Shown: in pieces, positions 34,613 through 44,437 of the stretch
Numbering within the stretch: the first letter of the stretch is position 1
Layout of the letters: every line of letters starts with the position of its first letter
Source: CAZCGA01 sp964498075
Lineage (GTDB): Bacteria; Desulfobacterota; Binatia; HRBIN30
Assembly: GCA_964498075.1 (NCBI GenBank)
Contig: CAZCGA010000029.1
Location: 1 to 56,256 of the forward strand
DNA: 56,256 nucleotides
Direction of reading: 5' to 3'
Notes under the pieces: model-generated
What the model saw: the letters and a program-made list of their open reading frames with translations, nothing else
Databases searched by the model: none
Told to the model about the DNA's origin: nothing
Made by a program: the position numbers and the translations under genes

Positions 34613-37600
34613 ATGTCCGCCGTGTCACGCCTGGCGCGCAGCCTCGGGGTCGAGGCGGGCGAGGGACGCGTGTTCGCCTGGGGCGCTACCACGCTCTTCC
34701 TGATCGGCTGGGCGTCGGTGTCGCTCGCCAACGTCTCCGAGACCTTCTTCCTGAAGCGCGTCGGGGTGCAGCGCCTCCCCGTGGTGTTCCTCGTCAACTC
34801 GCTGCTGCTGATCGGCACGACCTACGTCGTGAGTCGGATCGCGGCGCGCACTGCGAATCGACTCGTGCTGACGGCGACCTTCGCGGCGCTGGGAGGCATG
34901 GTCGTCCTGCTGTGGCTGCTGGTCCTCGCCCACGTGAGCGGCGTGTTCGTGCTGTTGGTGATTGCCGCGAAGCAGCTCGATGCGATCGCGCTGATCGTCT
35001 TTTGGATCGTCCTTGGCGGCTTGCTCCACGGGCGTCAAGCGAAGCGACTCTACGCTCCCATGATCGCCGGAGGGACGCTGGGCAGGATTTTCGGCAGCTT
35101 TGCATCCGGCACGATCGGCGGGGCGTTTGGGATTCCGACCCTCCTCCCCGTGGCGGCGGTGGCGCTCGGCCTCGCCAGCGGGCTGGCGCTACGGATGCGA
35201 GCCGCGCTGCCGGCGCCCGTCACCCGCATGGCCGGCCGGCGCCCAGCCGCCGCAACGCCGGCGGCCTTGGCGAAGTTCGGTCAGCTATGGCGGGAGAGCC
35301 GCCTGTTCCAACTGCTCGCCGTCAGTGCGCTGCTCGCCGGAACGCTCGGTCCGATGCTCTACTTCCAGTTCTCGTACATCGTCGACCTCGCGACGCGGGG
35401 ATCGAACGGCGAGATGCGGTTGCTCGACGTCTACGCCAAGCTGCGCGGCTTCATCAACGTCGGCGTGCTCGCCATGCAGCTCGTCGGGACGCCACGCGTC
35501 TTTCGGCGCATCGGTGTGCCGCTTGCCGCGACACTCTCACCACTCGTCTACCTCCTGGGCTTCCTCGGCGTGAGCACGCGTCTCGATCTGCCGTCGGGTA
35601 TCGGCGCCGTCGGCGGCACCAACCTACAGGACCACGCGATTCAGGAACCGGCGCAGCGCATCTTGGTGACGCTGCTGCCGGAGCGCGTGCGGGCGGCGGC
35701 GACGTCGCTCGTCGAAGGTCCGGTGCAGCGCACCGGGAGTGCGCTGGGCAACGTCCTGGTCCTCTGCGCCCTGGCGGTCAGCACGCCCGCGTGGGTTGGA
35801 TTGGTAGCCTTGCCGATCGCCGGACTGTGGCTCGCGATCGCGATTGCGCTGTGGCGGATCTATCCGACGCTCCTGCTCGAGGTGGCGGCGACCGGCCCCA
35901 TGCACGCTGAAATGACGCAGTCGCTTCCCGAGCTGGTGGATCCCGGCACGGTGCGTGTGCTCCTGTCGTCGCTCGTCGATCCGGACCTGCGGCGCTGTCG
36001 CGCCGCGTGCGCGCTGGTCATCGAGGCGCCGCGGACGGCAGCCGTCGCCACCCTCGCGCGTGCCGTCCGCGCCGCGCCGGAGGCGAACCGCCCGCTGCTG
36101 ATCGAAACACTCCACGACTTCCTCGAGCGCCGCCCGCACGGCCAACGACCCCTCCCCGAAGCCGCGCGCAGCATCGAGCCCTTGCTGGCCGATGGGCGTG
36201 CCCTGTCACCGGTGTCACGTGCTCACCTGGTCGAGGCCTATGCGCACCTCATTCCGTCGCTGCGACAGGGCACGCACGACGCCAACGTCCTCACGCAACT
36301 CCTGGCCGACCCCGCCCCTGCCGTGCGCCTTGCCGCGACCGTGCACCTGCACCGCTCCGGGCTGTCGGAGGCGACGGCGGCGGACCTGGACGCCGTCTTC
36401 GCCGACACCTTTGCCGGCGATGACGCGGCGGCGCGCCACATCGCGCTCGAAGCACTCGGCGCTTCGCTGCTCGCGATGGATCGCAACGGCCCTGACCAGG
36501 CCGGCGAGGCGGAGCGTTGGGGGACACGCATCGCACTGATGGCGCAACGGCTCGACGACCCCCACGACCGCGCGCGGGCGGCCGAGGTGCTGGCGGACGT
36601 CGCGGCGCTGCAAGGTCCACGGCTGGCGGCGACCGCCGATCTGCTGCTGGCACACGCTCGCGATCCGAACCCGCGCGTGCGTGCAGCCGTCCTGCGCTTC
36701 GTCGGACATACCCACCTCGAGCAGCACATCGGCTGGGTGATCGAGCGGCTGGCGGCGGACGACGAAGGGGAAGCCGCGGCGGCGGCCGCAGCGGTGCGCG
36801 ACTTCGGACCGGCAGCGATGAATGCCCTCCTGCGCACGCTGCAGCGCGGCAAGCGCACAGTGCGCGACGCCGTGTTGCTGATCCTGCGCGACATGCCGGT
36901 GAACGCGGCGACATTGCAGGCCCTGATCGATCGCGAGATCAGCGACGTCCAACACGTCCTGCTGCAGGCGCACGGCCTGAAGCGCGGCCCGGTGTCCGAT
37001 GCAGTTGTCCAAAGACTCCGCGAACGGATTGCCGAGGGCCTGCATACGACGCTGCTCCTCCTTGCGACCCGGCTGCACGAGGACCGCATTGCGGCGCTCG
37101 GGCATCTCTTGGATCGGTCGTCGGACGGACGCCAGCGGGCCGTGCTGCTGGAAGCACTGGAGGCGCTCCTCCCGCCAGCGGAGAGCGTGCGCCTCATGCC
37201 GCTGCTGGAACATGGCGGCTCTCCGACCCAGGCTATGGATGCTGCGCGCGCCCTCCGACGCGCACTGCCCTCCTTCGACGAAGCGCTGGGTGCAACGCTG
37301 GCCGATCACGATTGGCTGACGCGGACACTCCTGGCCGCCACGCTCGACGCCGACGTGCTCACTCGTGCGATGGCCACTCTAGAGTCGGTGCGCGACCACG
37401 ACAGCCTGGCCCCGCACGCCGACTTGGAGCATCATGGCGCCGGTGATCAAGACGCACGCGAGCCTGCCATGCTGAACAAGGTGGAGGTCATCCTGCATCT
37501 CCGCAGTCTGAATCTCTTCGCTCGGCTGACGACGCAAGAGCTCAGCGAGTTGGCTGGTCTCGTGCGCGAGGAGACCTACGCGGTGGACAGTGCGATCGTG

Positions 37601-37921
37601 CGCGAAGGCGAGTTTGGCGACTGTCTCTACGTCTTGGTGGAGGGCGAGGTGCGGGTCACCCGGGAGGGGAACTTCGTGAACCGCATCCACCCCGTGGGGT
37701 TCTTTGGCGAGATGGCCCTGTTCGATGGTGAGACCCGCTTCGCGACCGTCACTGCTGCGACCCCGGTGCGTCTTCTGCGCCTCGAACGACAGGATCTCCT
37801 GGAGCTCATGGACGAGCAACCGAGCATCGCCATCACCATGTGCCAGACACTGTCCGGGCGTGTGCGCGAGTTGATCAACCGACTCGAGGGACGGGGCGAA
37901 AAGGACGAGGGCGAGGCATGA
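34613..37921 (+). CDS. Npt-like membrane domain + HEAT repeats + cyclic-nucleotide-binding domain
   Basis: 1102 aa. Residues about 1-430 are a translocase-like membrane region (VETFFLKRVG-type opening, SETFFLKRVGVQRLPVVFLVN, and the late helix LPIAGLWLAIAIALW). Residues about 440-940 are helical HEAT-type repeats (GLRHIA-like: ARHIALEALGASLLA, DPNPRVRAAVLRFVG). The C-terminus, about 960-1085, is a cNMP-binding fold with VREGEFGDCLYVLVEGEVRV and the phosphate cassette FFGEMALFDGETRFATV, whose Arg is kept. GTG-ATG at 34610/34613; I chose ATG. A nucleotide second messenger may gate a transporter or a HEAT-scaffolded complex. Confidence 0.75.
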   Translation: MSAVSRLARSLGVEAGEGRVFAWGATTLFLIGWASVSLANVSETFFLKRVGVQRLPVVFLVNSLLLIGTTYVVSRIAARTANRLVLTATFAALGGMVVLLWLLVLAHVSGVFVLLVIAAKQLDAIALIVFWIVLGGLLHGRQAKRLYAPMIAGGTLGRIFGSFASGTIGGAFGIPTLLPVAAVALGLASGLALRMRAALPAPVTRMAGRRPAAATPAALAKFGQLWRESRLFQLLAVSALLAGTLGPMLYFQFSYIVDLATRGSNGEMRLLDVYAKLRGFINVGVLAMQLVGTPRVFRRIGVPLAATLSPLVYLLGFLGVSTRLDLPSGIGAVGGTNLQDHAIQEPAQRILVTLLPERVRAAATSLVEGPVQRTGSALGNVLVLCALAVSTPAWVGLVALPIAGLWLAIAIALWRIYPTLLLEVAATGPMHAEMTQSLPELVDPGTVRVLLSSLVDPDLRRCRAACALVIEAPRTAAVATLARAVRAAPEANRPLLIETLHDFLERRPHGQRPLPEAARSIEPLLADGRALSPVSRAHLVEAYAHLIPSLRQGTHDANVLTQLLADPAPAVRLAATVHLHRSGLSEATAADLDAVFADTFAGDDAAARHIALEALGASLLAMDRNGPDQAGEAERWGTRIALMAQRLDDPHDRARAAEVLADVAALQGPRLAATADLLLAHARDPNPRVRAAVLRFVGHTHLEQHIGWVIERLAADDEGEAAAAAAAVRDFGPAAMNALLRTLQRGKRTVRDAVLLILRDMPVNAATLQALIDREISDVQHVLLQAHGLKRGPVSDAVVQRLRERIAEGLHTTLLLLATRLHEDRIAALGHLLDRSSDGRQRAVLLEALEALLPPAESVRLMPLLEHGGSPTQAMDAARALRRALPSFDEALGATLADHDWLTRTLLAATLDADVLTRAMATLESVRDHDSLAPHADLEHHGAGDQDAREPAMLNKVEVILHLRSLNLFARLTTQELSELAGLVREETYAVDSAIVREGEFGDCLYVLVEGEVRVTREGNFVNRIHPVGFFGEMALFDGETRFATVTAATPVRLLRLERQDLLELMDEQPSIAITMCQTLSGRVRELINRLEGRGEKDEGEA

Positions 37922-37943
37922 GGGTGGGCGCGGGTGCAGCGGA

Positions 37944-39578
37944 CTATCGCGTGCTGACCACTGCCTTGTCCAGACCCGGGAACGGGTGGTGCACGGCGAC
38001 CTTGCGCAGCTCTCTGGCGAACGCAATGTCGACCAGGCGGTAGAACTGGATCTTCTCAGGCTCGTAGTCCGCTTCGCGCAGGGCGATGCGCTCGTACTCA
38101 GTGCCATCGACCGCGGTCCGCCCGATGAATCGACAATCCTTGATCGTGGGGAAGAAGCCGCGCTCGGTGCCGTCGTACCCGAGCTCACCACCGTAGAGCC
38201 AATCATAGTAGGCGTGCCGCTCGTCGCGGACGCGCAGACGATCCGGTTTGTTGCCCTTGAGCGAGTAGGCGATGAAGTAGCGCACGCCCATGACCTCGGG
38301 TACCAAGTCGCCGTCGATGTCGAAGACGTCATAGAGGTACGATGTGTTGAGGAACATGTCGACGCGGTACAGCTGCTCGGTATCGGCCGGCAGCAGTTGG
38401 CGGAGCTCTGAGATGTGGCCGGCGTTCAGGTGGGTACACCCATGCGACATCGGCCCGCGCGACAGCAGCCAAAGGTAGTGGTACGGCTCGCCGTCGCGGC
38501 TGCCGCGGTTCACGGAACGCCAGCTCGTCGGGAGGAAAGAGGTTTCGTCGGGCCGCATCTGCCAGAAGAGGGTATGCACCGCGTTGTGCAGCCGCGTGCC
38601 GACGTGCATGTACGGGATCCACGGGAAGTAGCTGTAGAAGTCGTCCGTCGGAACATGGTCGACGGTCAGCGTCCGTTGATGCGTCGTCAGCGCCCGGCGG
38701 CCCGGCGTCGGGTACTCCGGGATCTGGCGGCCGTGGTACGTCGTGTACTCGTTGAAGGTGCCGACGGGATAGATCGCAGTGAACTCATCGAACTGCAACG
38801 CGCCGTCGTGCACGGGATAGATGCCGTTGGTGACGCGCTCGAAGAGGCGCACGAACGCCGGGCGCAGGTCGTCCAGCGAATGCTGATCGACAGACCCGAC
38901 CGGACAGCGGTGCACGAGGGCCCCGAGCTGCGTCGACACGTCCGGCGCAAGCTCGGTGACGAACAGCCGCGTCGGCAACATGAGGTTCACCATCTCCAGC
39001 TGGCGTGCCGCATCCATGTGCGTGCGGTCCTCCGGGCGCACGCGTGCCACCCAGCGCTTGAGCACCTCGTCCAGTGGCATGCGGATGCGGAAGACACGCC
39101 CCGGATTGAGCCGCGCCATCAGCTGGAGATTGCGCTCACGCAGCGCGTCGTCTGAGACCGTCGACTCCTCGGACACCAGCGGCGCGACGTGGGCGTCGTT
39201 CAGTGCCCGCTCGAACTCCTCGAAGCCCTGGTTCTGGGTGAGTACCAAGCGAGCTTCCCCGATCAGGGTCCGGTAGGTTCGGTCCCGCTCGAGCAGGTCT
39301 CTGGCGTACTCGTGGAGCACGTCGTCCGCGAGCACCACCGTCACGCGCAGCTGATTGCCGCGTCCGAGGTGGAGGTGGATACGCTGCGGATCGGCCGCGC
39401 GCGGGGCGAAGCCGGTGTAGAAGGCCGGTTCGTAACGGTCGTAGTACATCCCATAGCGCGGCGGCCCTTCGAGGACGGCGCCGCCGTCGGCCGCGCTGCC
39501 GCGCAGCGGCAGCGTCACGGCGGCCAAGCAGCACACCAGTCCAATGAGGGGAGCACGCAGAGGGCTGTAGGTCAGCAT
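37944..39578 (-). CDS. Exported YkuD-like (L,D-transpeptidase-type) protein, paralogue 1
   Basis: 544 aa. It has a signal peptide (LIGLVCCLAAVTLPLRGSA) and an N-terminal module, YEPAFYTGFAPRAADPQRIH then RGNQLRVTVVL, shared almost word for word with the next gene. The C-terminal part has SRGPMSHGCTHL with Cys381, the SHGC core of YkuD transpeptidases. The ATG at 39578 was chosen because the signal peptide follows; the longer frame to 39875 overlaps the upstream gene. YkuD enzymes make 3-3 peptidoglycan cross-links or attach lipoproteins through the Cys. The protein is longer than a typical YkuD enzyme and has no LysM. Last gene of a three-gene operon. The family call rests on a short motif. 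Confidence 0.6.
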   Translation of the reverse strand: MLTYSPLRAPLIGLVCCLAAVTLPLRGSAADGGAVLEGPPRYGMYYDRYEPAFYTGFAPRAADPQRIHLHLGRGNQLRVTVVLADDVLHEYARDLLERDRTYRTLIGEARLVLTQNQGFEEFERALNDAHVAPLVSEESTVSDDALRERNLQLMARLNPGRVFRIRMPLDEVLKRWVARVRPEDRTHMDAARQLEMVNLMLPTRLFVTELAPDVSTQLGALVHRCPVGSVDQHSLDDLRPAFVRLFERVTNGIYPVHDGALQFDEFTAIYPVGTFNEYTTYHGRQIPEYPTPGRRALTTHQRTLTVDHVPTDDFYSYFPWIPYMHVGTRLHNAVHTLFWQMRPDETSFLPTSWRSVNRGSRDGEPYHYLWLLSRGPMSHGCTHLNAGHISELRQLLPADTEQLYRVDMFLNTSYLYDVFDIDGDLVPEVMGVRYFIAYSLKGNKPDRLRVRDERHAYYDWLYGGELGYDGTERGFFPTIKDCRFIGRTAVDGTEYERIALREADYEPEKIQFYRLVDIAFARELRKVAVHHPFPGLDKAVVSTR

Positions 39579-39601
39579 CGTCCTTGGTCCTTCTCGGTTC
39601 G

Positions 39602-41254
39602 TCACTTCAACAAAAGTTTTGTGCGGTCGAGCGTGTGCCCCGTACCGACCTTGCGCAGCTCGCGGTTGAGCTCGAAGCCCGGCGTACTGTCGAAGGGGAC
39701 GGATTTGATGCGATAGAACTGAATGGGCTCGGGCGCGTACTTCGCTTCGTACAGCGGCACGTTCGTCAGGGTCTGCGCTTCGTCCGCTTTCTTCCCCACG
39801 TATCGGCACACCGGCACCTGCTTGAGGCTGGCGTGTCCAACCTCCGCCATGCTGATGTTGTCGCCGTAGAGCCAACGGTAGAAGGGCTCGCGACGGTTGG
39901 TCACGTATGACCGAATCGGCGTGGGGTCACGGTTCTTGGACGCGAGGTAGTACTGCACGCCCATGACTGCGGGCGAGCCGGCGCCTTGGATGTCGAAGAC
40001 GTCGTAGCACTGCGGCAGGCTTCTGAACGTGGTGACCCGTTCCAGGTCGCTGGAGCTGCTGGGAACGATCTGCCGCAGCTCGCTCATGTGTCCGGAGGCC
40101 AGCCGCGTACAGCCGTGCGACGTGGGGCCGCGGCTGATGATCCACAGATTCTGGTACGCCTTCTTCGCCTCGCGCTCGCCCATGACTTTGCGCCACGCAC
40201 TCGGCAGGAAGGGAGTCTCGCCCAGCCCGCAGCGCACGCCGGCGTTGTGGAAGGCGTTGTACTCGATGCCGCCGGCGTGCTGATACGGCAGCATGGTGAT
40301 GAAGCCGTAGCCGGGGTTGGGCGACAGATAGTCCACCATCCCGGTGATGCCGCGTCCTTCCGTGCGGCGGATCAGCGGCCAGATGCCGGTGACCCCGACG
40401 TCCGGGAGCCGCTCTCCCTTGTACGTTGTTGTCCCGTCGATCGTCCCTGCCGGGTAGATGGTGGTGAACTCGATGGCCTCGAGTGAGCCATCACGCACGC
40501 GATAGTGCCCCGCGGTGGCGCGATCGAGGAACGCCAGCGCTGCCTCGCGAAACGCCGGCGCGTCCGGCTTCTCGGTGTGTGCCAGCTCGACTGCCCGAGC
40601 CAGTGAGGACGTCAGCTCCGGACTCAGCTGGTGCAGATTCACCCGCCCGGGAAGGATTGCGTTGGCCGCGTCGAGCTGCTCTGCGATCGACGCCATGTCG
40701 GCCGCGCTCATCTCGGCGAGCTGCGCGTGCCAGCGTTGGAGCAATCCATCAACCGGAATTCGTATGCGGAAGACGCGTTCGGGGTTGAGGGCGCTCATGA
40801 CGTCGGCGCTCTTCTGGCGATAGCCATCCGGCCCGAGGCTGTCGCGGCTCTTCACCAAGTCCGCCACGCCCGCCTGGTCGAGCTTCGCCACGAAGCGCTC
40901 GTACTCCTTGTTGGCGCTGAGCTCGATCACCTTGGCGTCGATCAACTCCTGATAGGTCTTCCGCCGCAGCGCCAAGTCGTCCAGATAGACGTCGAGTTCC
41001 TTGTCGCCGAGCACCACCGTGACGCGCACTTGATTGCCGCGCGACAGGCGGATGTGGACGCGTTGCGGGTCTTCGGTGCGTGGCGCGAAACCGGTATAGA
41101 AGGACGGCTCGTACCAGTAGAAGTAGACGCCTTGTGGTGGCTCGCTCCCGTCCCACGTCGTGTCGCTCGCCTCCAGCGCCGCAAAGGCTGTGGAGCGCGG
41201 CACGGCCATGCCGAGCGCGAGTAGCGCGGTGAGCAGCGCTCGAGCAACGGTCAT
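39602..41254 (-). CDS. Exported YkuD-like (L,D-transpeptidase-type) protein, paralogue 2
   Basis: 550 aa with a signal peptide (ARALLTALLALGMAVPRSTAFA). The N-terminal module YEPSFYTGFAPRTEDPQRVH ... RGNQVRVTVVL and the catalytic-type segment SRGPTSHGCTRLASGHMSEL (Cys382) align with paralogue 1. Both share an upstream NAxH segment (YNAFHNAG here, LHNAVHTL there) that could supply the catalytic His. The ATG overlaps the dikinase stop (ATGA at 41251-41254), so expression is coupled to an exported dikinase-like protein. Periplasmic or outer-surface location is inferred. Confidence 0.65.
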   Translation of the reverse strand: MTVARALLTALLALGMAVPRSTAFAALEASDTTWDGSEPPQGVYFYWYEPSFYTGFAPRTEDPQRVHIRLSRGNQVRVTVVLGDKELDVYLDDLALRRKTYQELIDAKVIELSANKEYERFVAKLDQAGVADLVKSRDSLGPDGYRQKSADVMSALNPERVFRIRIPVDGLLQRWHAQLAEMSAADMASIAEQLDAANAILPGRVNLHQLSPELTSSLARAVELAHTEKPDAPAFREAALAFLDRATAGHYRVRDGSLEAIEFTTIYPAGTIDGTTTYKGERLPDVGVTGIWPLIRRTEGRGITGMVDYLSPNPGYGFITMLPYQHAGGIEYNAFHNAGVRCGLGETPFLPSAWRKVMGEREAKKAYQNLWIISRGPTSHGCTRLASGHMSELRQIVPSSSSDLERVTTFRSLPQCYDVFDIQGAGSPAVMGVQYYLASKNRDPTPIRSYVTNRREPFYRWLYGDNISMAEVGHASLKQVPVCRYVGKKADEAQTLTNVPLYEAKYAPEPIQFYRIKSVPFDSTPGFELNRELRKVGTGHTLDRTKLLLK

Positions 41255-44200
41255 CGAAGGATCTCCTCAAGAGACAGCATGTCTCCTCTATGCGCGTTCG
41301 CGTCCGAGCCCTCCAGCGGGGCGAGCGCCGGAATATTCTTCAGCTCGTCGTTACCCAAGAACGGCCGGCATTGGAAGAGCCAGAGCTTGGCGTCCTTGAA
41401 GCCGAACTCAATGTCCCAGGGCCGTGGTTTGCCTGCGGGGTCGTGCGCCGGGTCGAAGGTCTCGGAGATTTTCTGACCCGCGCCGATGATCTGTTTCAGC
41501 TCGTCCGGCGCGAGTACGGTGTCCGTACCGGTCGACGGCACGATCGCACTGCCGCCGCCCGGCAGCAGCTGGTTCTTCCATGGCGACTTGAAGAGCGACA
41601 ACAACTGGACGCCCTGTGGCGACCACTCGAGGGTCTCGGCCGACGTCCCATCCACCGCGCCGCCGACGCCTTCGGAGGTCGCGACCGTCATCTTCCCGGT
41701 GTCGCCCGTGGTGACGTCGGCGGTCACCAGCACGCCCGACTTGTCGTTCGGCACCGCCTCGAGGATGACCACGGAAGAGAGGACCCAGAGTGGATCATCG
41801 ATCAGCGTCTGCCGCCACGAGAACGAGCGGAACTCGAACGGCGAGGCCCAGACCTCCTTGAGCCCCTCGTCGATGTCGTCGAGCGACTTGCGATTGAACA
41901 CGGTGAGATTGAGCCCGGCGCCGTTGAAGTTGTCGAGGTCTTCGACGTTGGTGTCGCTGCGCACGAAGCAGCCGACGCTTTGCGACTTGTCTTCGCTCTT
42001 GAGCAGTCCGTCGCGGTCGAGCCCGTCGCGGATGGCCTGCTGCAGCCGCGGAGAAAGAGGCGACTGGCGGATGGAGTAGCGGATGATGTCGAGGCGAGGA
42101 GTGATCCATGCCGCGAGATCCTTCTCGCTCTTCTTCGCCGGGATCATCACCTCGAAGAATTCTTTGTACGTGCGCTCCGTGAAGTCGGGCAGACGTTCGC
42201 CCGGCGTTGCCATGCCGCGACCCCGAAGCTTCTCGGGCACGGCGACCCTGGCGTTCTGGTAATGGTCGTAGTACGCGCCGAACGGCACGACGATGCCGCG
42301 GGCGACGTGATCGGGGAAGAGGTGCTTCAGCTCGCCGAGGTAGGCAGCCTTGGGTCCGCAGAAGTGGCCCGAGTCCTTGCGGCGAACTTGGTTCAGGTCG
42401 ATCGGCATGTTCTTGCTCAAGTCGATCTTGGCGCGATCGATGTGCAGCCGCGGTCCGCCACCTCCCAAGCCACCGTCCGCCTTGCGCGCCTGGTTGCGCG
42501 TGTATTCCGCGTAGACCTCATGGTCCTGCGGCGTCATGACGGAGGCTTCCTTGATGATCACCCGGCCGCCGGGGGTGACGATGAAAAAGACCTGCTGCCC
42601 GTCGTGTGGTGCGATCTTCCGATAGGCGCCGGGACCAAGCACGACGTTGGGGATCCCGAGGGCGCGTGCCAGCAACTGCACGTGCGAGAGGACGTTGCCC
42701 TCGCCTTGCGTGAGAATGCCGGCGGCCGGGTCGAGGTCCGCAGGGGTCTCCGCGAGCGCGACGATCTCGTCCCTGGTGTAGGCGGCGTCCTTCGGTGCGA
42801 CACGCAGCCGCCCGAGCGCGAGCCCGGCGTTGAGGGCGCGAACGTCGGTATCGACCGCGCTGCCGAAGAGGTCGTGTTGAGTGCGCTGCGATCCGGCGGC
42901 GTAGTCGTCGAGGTGGCGCGCCACCTGGGCATAGAGCAACAACGGCGAGCTGCGCAGGATGTCGTCCCGGATCGACGCGGTTTGCGGGAGCAAGAAGGTC
43001 CACGGACCCCACACTTCCGCAAAGGCGAGCACCGCGTTGCTCTGTGCCCACTCGACGGCGCGCTCCGCCACCGTGAGCTTCTGCGTGAAGTCGCGGCGAG
43101 ATTGTTTCGGGGCGGCCATGAGGTCACGCAGCGCGCCGATGGACGCCTCACGCTCGCGGTCGCCGAGCAAGCCGGTAGCGTAGGCTGCATCCGTGAGGGC
43201 ACTGAGGAGCTGCAGGTACTGCTTCACCGACAGACCCGTGCCGTTCTGCAGCAAGGCGTTGCCGCGCTGCTGGATCACGCCAGTGCCCGTAACGTTGAGA
43301 TCGACGAGTTGGCGCGCCGCAAGCGGAGACGCCTTGTGCGCCGCGACCGTCTGCCGGTCGCGCACCGTCAGCTGCGCCAGGGACGAAATGGCGTCGACCG
43401 GATCGGCGTTCGCTGCCGGAACCAACGCCGACAGTTGGGAGCGCAGCGCTGCGTCCTGAATCTCGGCGACTTGCTTGCGGAGCGCACTTTCGTCGAGTGC
43501 GGTCAGCTTCTTGATCTCCGCGATGAGCTCGTCGATCTGGGCGCGCGTCGGCCCGGCTGGGAGCGGTTCGCGAAACGCTTCGAGCTGCGGCACCAGGCCG
43601 GGAGAGATCTGGTTGTGGACGGCATCGCGCAGCGGCTTGAACTTGGGGTTGGCCGCCTGGATGCGCACCGACATGGCGCGCACCTTTTCGATCTGGCCAA
43701 GGTCTGCACGCACGAAGTAGCGCTTCTGCAACTCGTACGCCAAGAGGAAGTCGCGGTTGTCGTTGAACTCCGGCGCGCTGAGATAGCGCTCGAAGAAGGC
43801 AGCCGCTGCGGGCCCCTCGTATTCGGCGCCGGAGAGGCCGCCAAAGGCCTTGAGCTGACTCAACTTGTGATCCGGATTGGTCTCGGTGAAGTACTTCTCG
43901 AGAATGTAGCCGCGCACCAGATCGTTGTGATCCGGGAAACTGTCCCAAAGGTAGAGGTCGCGCGCGAAGATGTTGGCGATGTACATCCGCTGCTTCGCCA
44001 GCGCCTCCGCCCAGGGCGCCCGGAAGGCCGCGCAGAAGACCGGATCCTTGCACGGATTGCGGATCTGTCCACCCGGCCCCGTCACCGACAGCTTGGCACC
44101 CCCCGGGCAGACGCAGAAGTTCTCGGTGTAGGGCCCTTTGAGCTTCGAGTTGCACAGCGCGAAGTTGTCGCGCAACGCTTTCCGATCCTGTGCCGATAAC

Positions 44201-44283
44201 GGGAGCGGGCGAAACGCTACGGCGGGCGTCGTGACGGCGATGACGGTGATCACGGCGAATCCGACTGCAACGAGCTTTCTCAC
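41251..44283 (-). CDS. Exported glucan-water-dikinase-like protein (His domain before ATP-grasp domain)
   Basis: 1010 aa. The start is GTG at 44283 with AGGAGG 5 bases upstream, followed by an export signal (LVAVGFAVITVIAVTTPAVA). Residues about 25-470 are helical with an early cluster of six Cys (CNSKLKGPYTENFCVC ... PCKDPVFC) and no family that I recognise. A phosphohistidine domain follows, with His534 in GNVLSHVQLLARALGIPNVV. The C-terminal ATP-grasp domain (about 640-975) has GPKAAYLGEL, RSDTNVEDLDNFNGAGL and WDIEFGFKDAKLWLFQCRPF. The order His domain then ATP domain is that of glucan, water dikinases, reversed from PEP synthase. An ATP-dependent dikinase with a signal peptide is unexpected. 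The gene is coupled to two YkuD-like genes. Confidence 0.8.
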   Translation of the reverse strand: MRKLVAVGFAVITVIAVTTPAVAFRPLPLSAQDRKALRDNFALCNSKLKGPYTENFCVCPGGAKLSVTGPGGQIRNPCKDPVFCAAFRAPWAEALAKQRMYIANIFARDLYLWDSFPDHNDLVRGYILEKYFTETNPDHKLSQLKAFGGLSGAEYEGPAAAAFFERYLSAPEFNDNRDFLLAYELQKRYFVRADLGQIEKVRAMSVRIQAANPKFKPLRDAVHNQISPGLVPQLEAFREPLPAGPTRAQIDELIAEIKKLTALDESALRKQVAEIQDAALRSQLSALVPAANADPVDAISSLAQLTVRDRQTVAAHKASPLAARQLVDLNVTGTGVIQQRGNALLQNGTGLSVKQYLQLLSALTDAAYATGLLGDREREASIGALRDLMAAPKQSRRDFTQKLTVAERAVEWAQSNAVLAFAEVWGPWTFLLPQTASIRDDILRSSPLLLYAQVARHLDDYAAGSQRTQHDLFGSAVDTDVRALNAGLALGRLRVAPKDAAYTRDEIVALAETPADLDPAAGILTQGEGNVLSHVQLLARALGIPNVVLGPGAYRKIAPHDGQQVFFIVTPGGRVIIKEASVMTPQDHEVYAEYTRNQARKADGGLGGGGPRLHIDRAKIDLSKNMPIDLNQVRRKDSGHFCGPKAAYLGELKHLFPDHVARGIVVPFGAYYDHYQNARVAVPEKLRGRGMATPGERLPDFTERTYKEFFEVMIPAKKSEKDLAAWITPRLDIIRYSIRQSPLSPRLQQAIRDGLDRDGLLKSEDKSQSVGCFVRSDTNVEDLDNFNGAGLNLTVFNRKSLDDIDEGLKEVWASPFEFRSFSWRQTLIDDPLWVLSSVVILEAVPNDKSGVLVTADVTTGDTGKMTVATSEGVGGAVDGTSAETLEWSPQGVQLLSLFKSPWKNQLLPGGGSAIVPSTGTDTVLAPDELKQIIGAGQKISETFDPAHDPAGKPRPWDIEFGFKDAKLWLFQCRPFLGNDELKNIPALAPLEGSDANAHRGDMLSLEEILR

Positions 44284-44437
44284 CTCTTCCTCCTTGGCCC
44301 AGAGCTCAGAAGGGGCCGGGTTGGCAGGTGACGCTAGCTGACTTTCGTCGGCCTGAGAACCCCCGGGTACCCCTGGGTACGCCGCCGTCGTGACTTCCGC
44401 GGTGTATATTTCGGAGAGTTCCCGGTATTCCATTCTA
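44284..44437. promoter_or_regulatory. Divergent spacer between dikinase operon and beta-lactamase-like gene
   Basis: 154 bp holding the start regions of two divergent transcripts. The only structure I see is a pair of GGGTAC motifs (GGGTACCCCTGGGTACG near 44370). No clear -10/-35 boxes stand out. Confidence 0.3.

Noticed and set aside
41290..44199. Plus-strand open frame of 969 codons
   Set aside because: It is antisense to the dikinase-like gene, whose domains and start are well supported.
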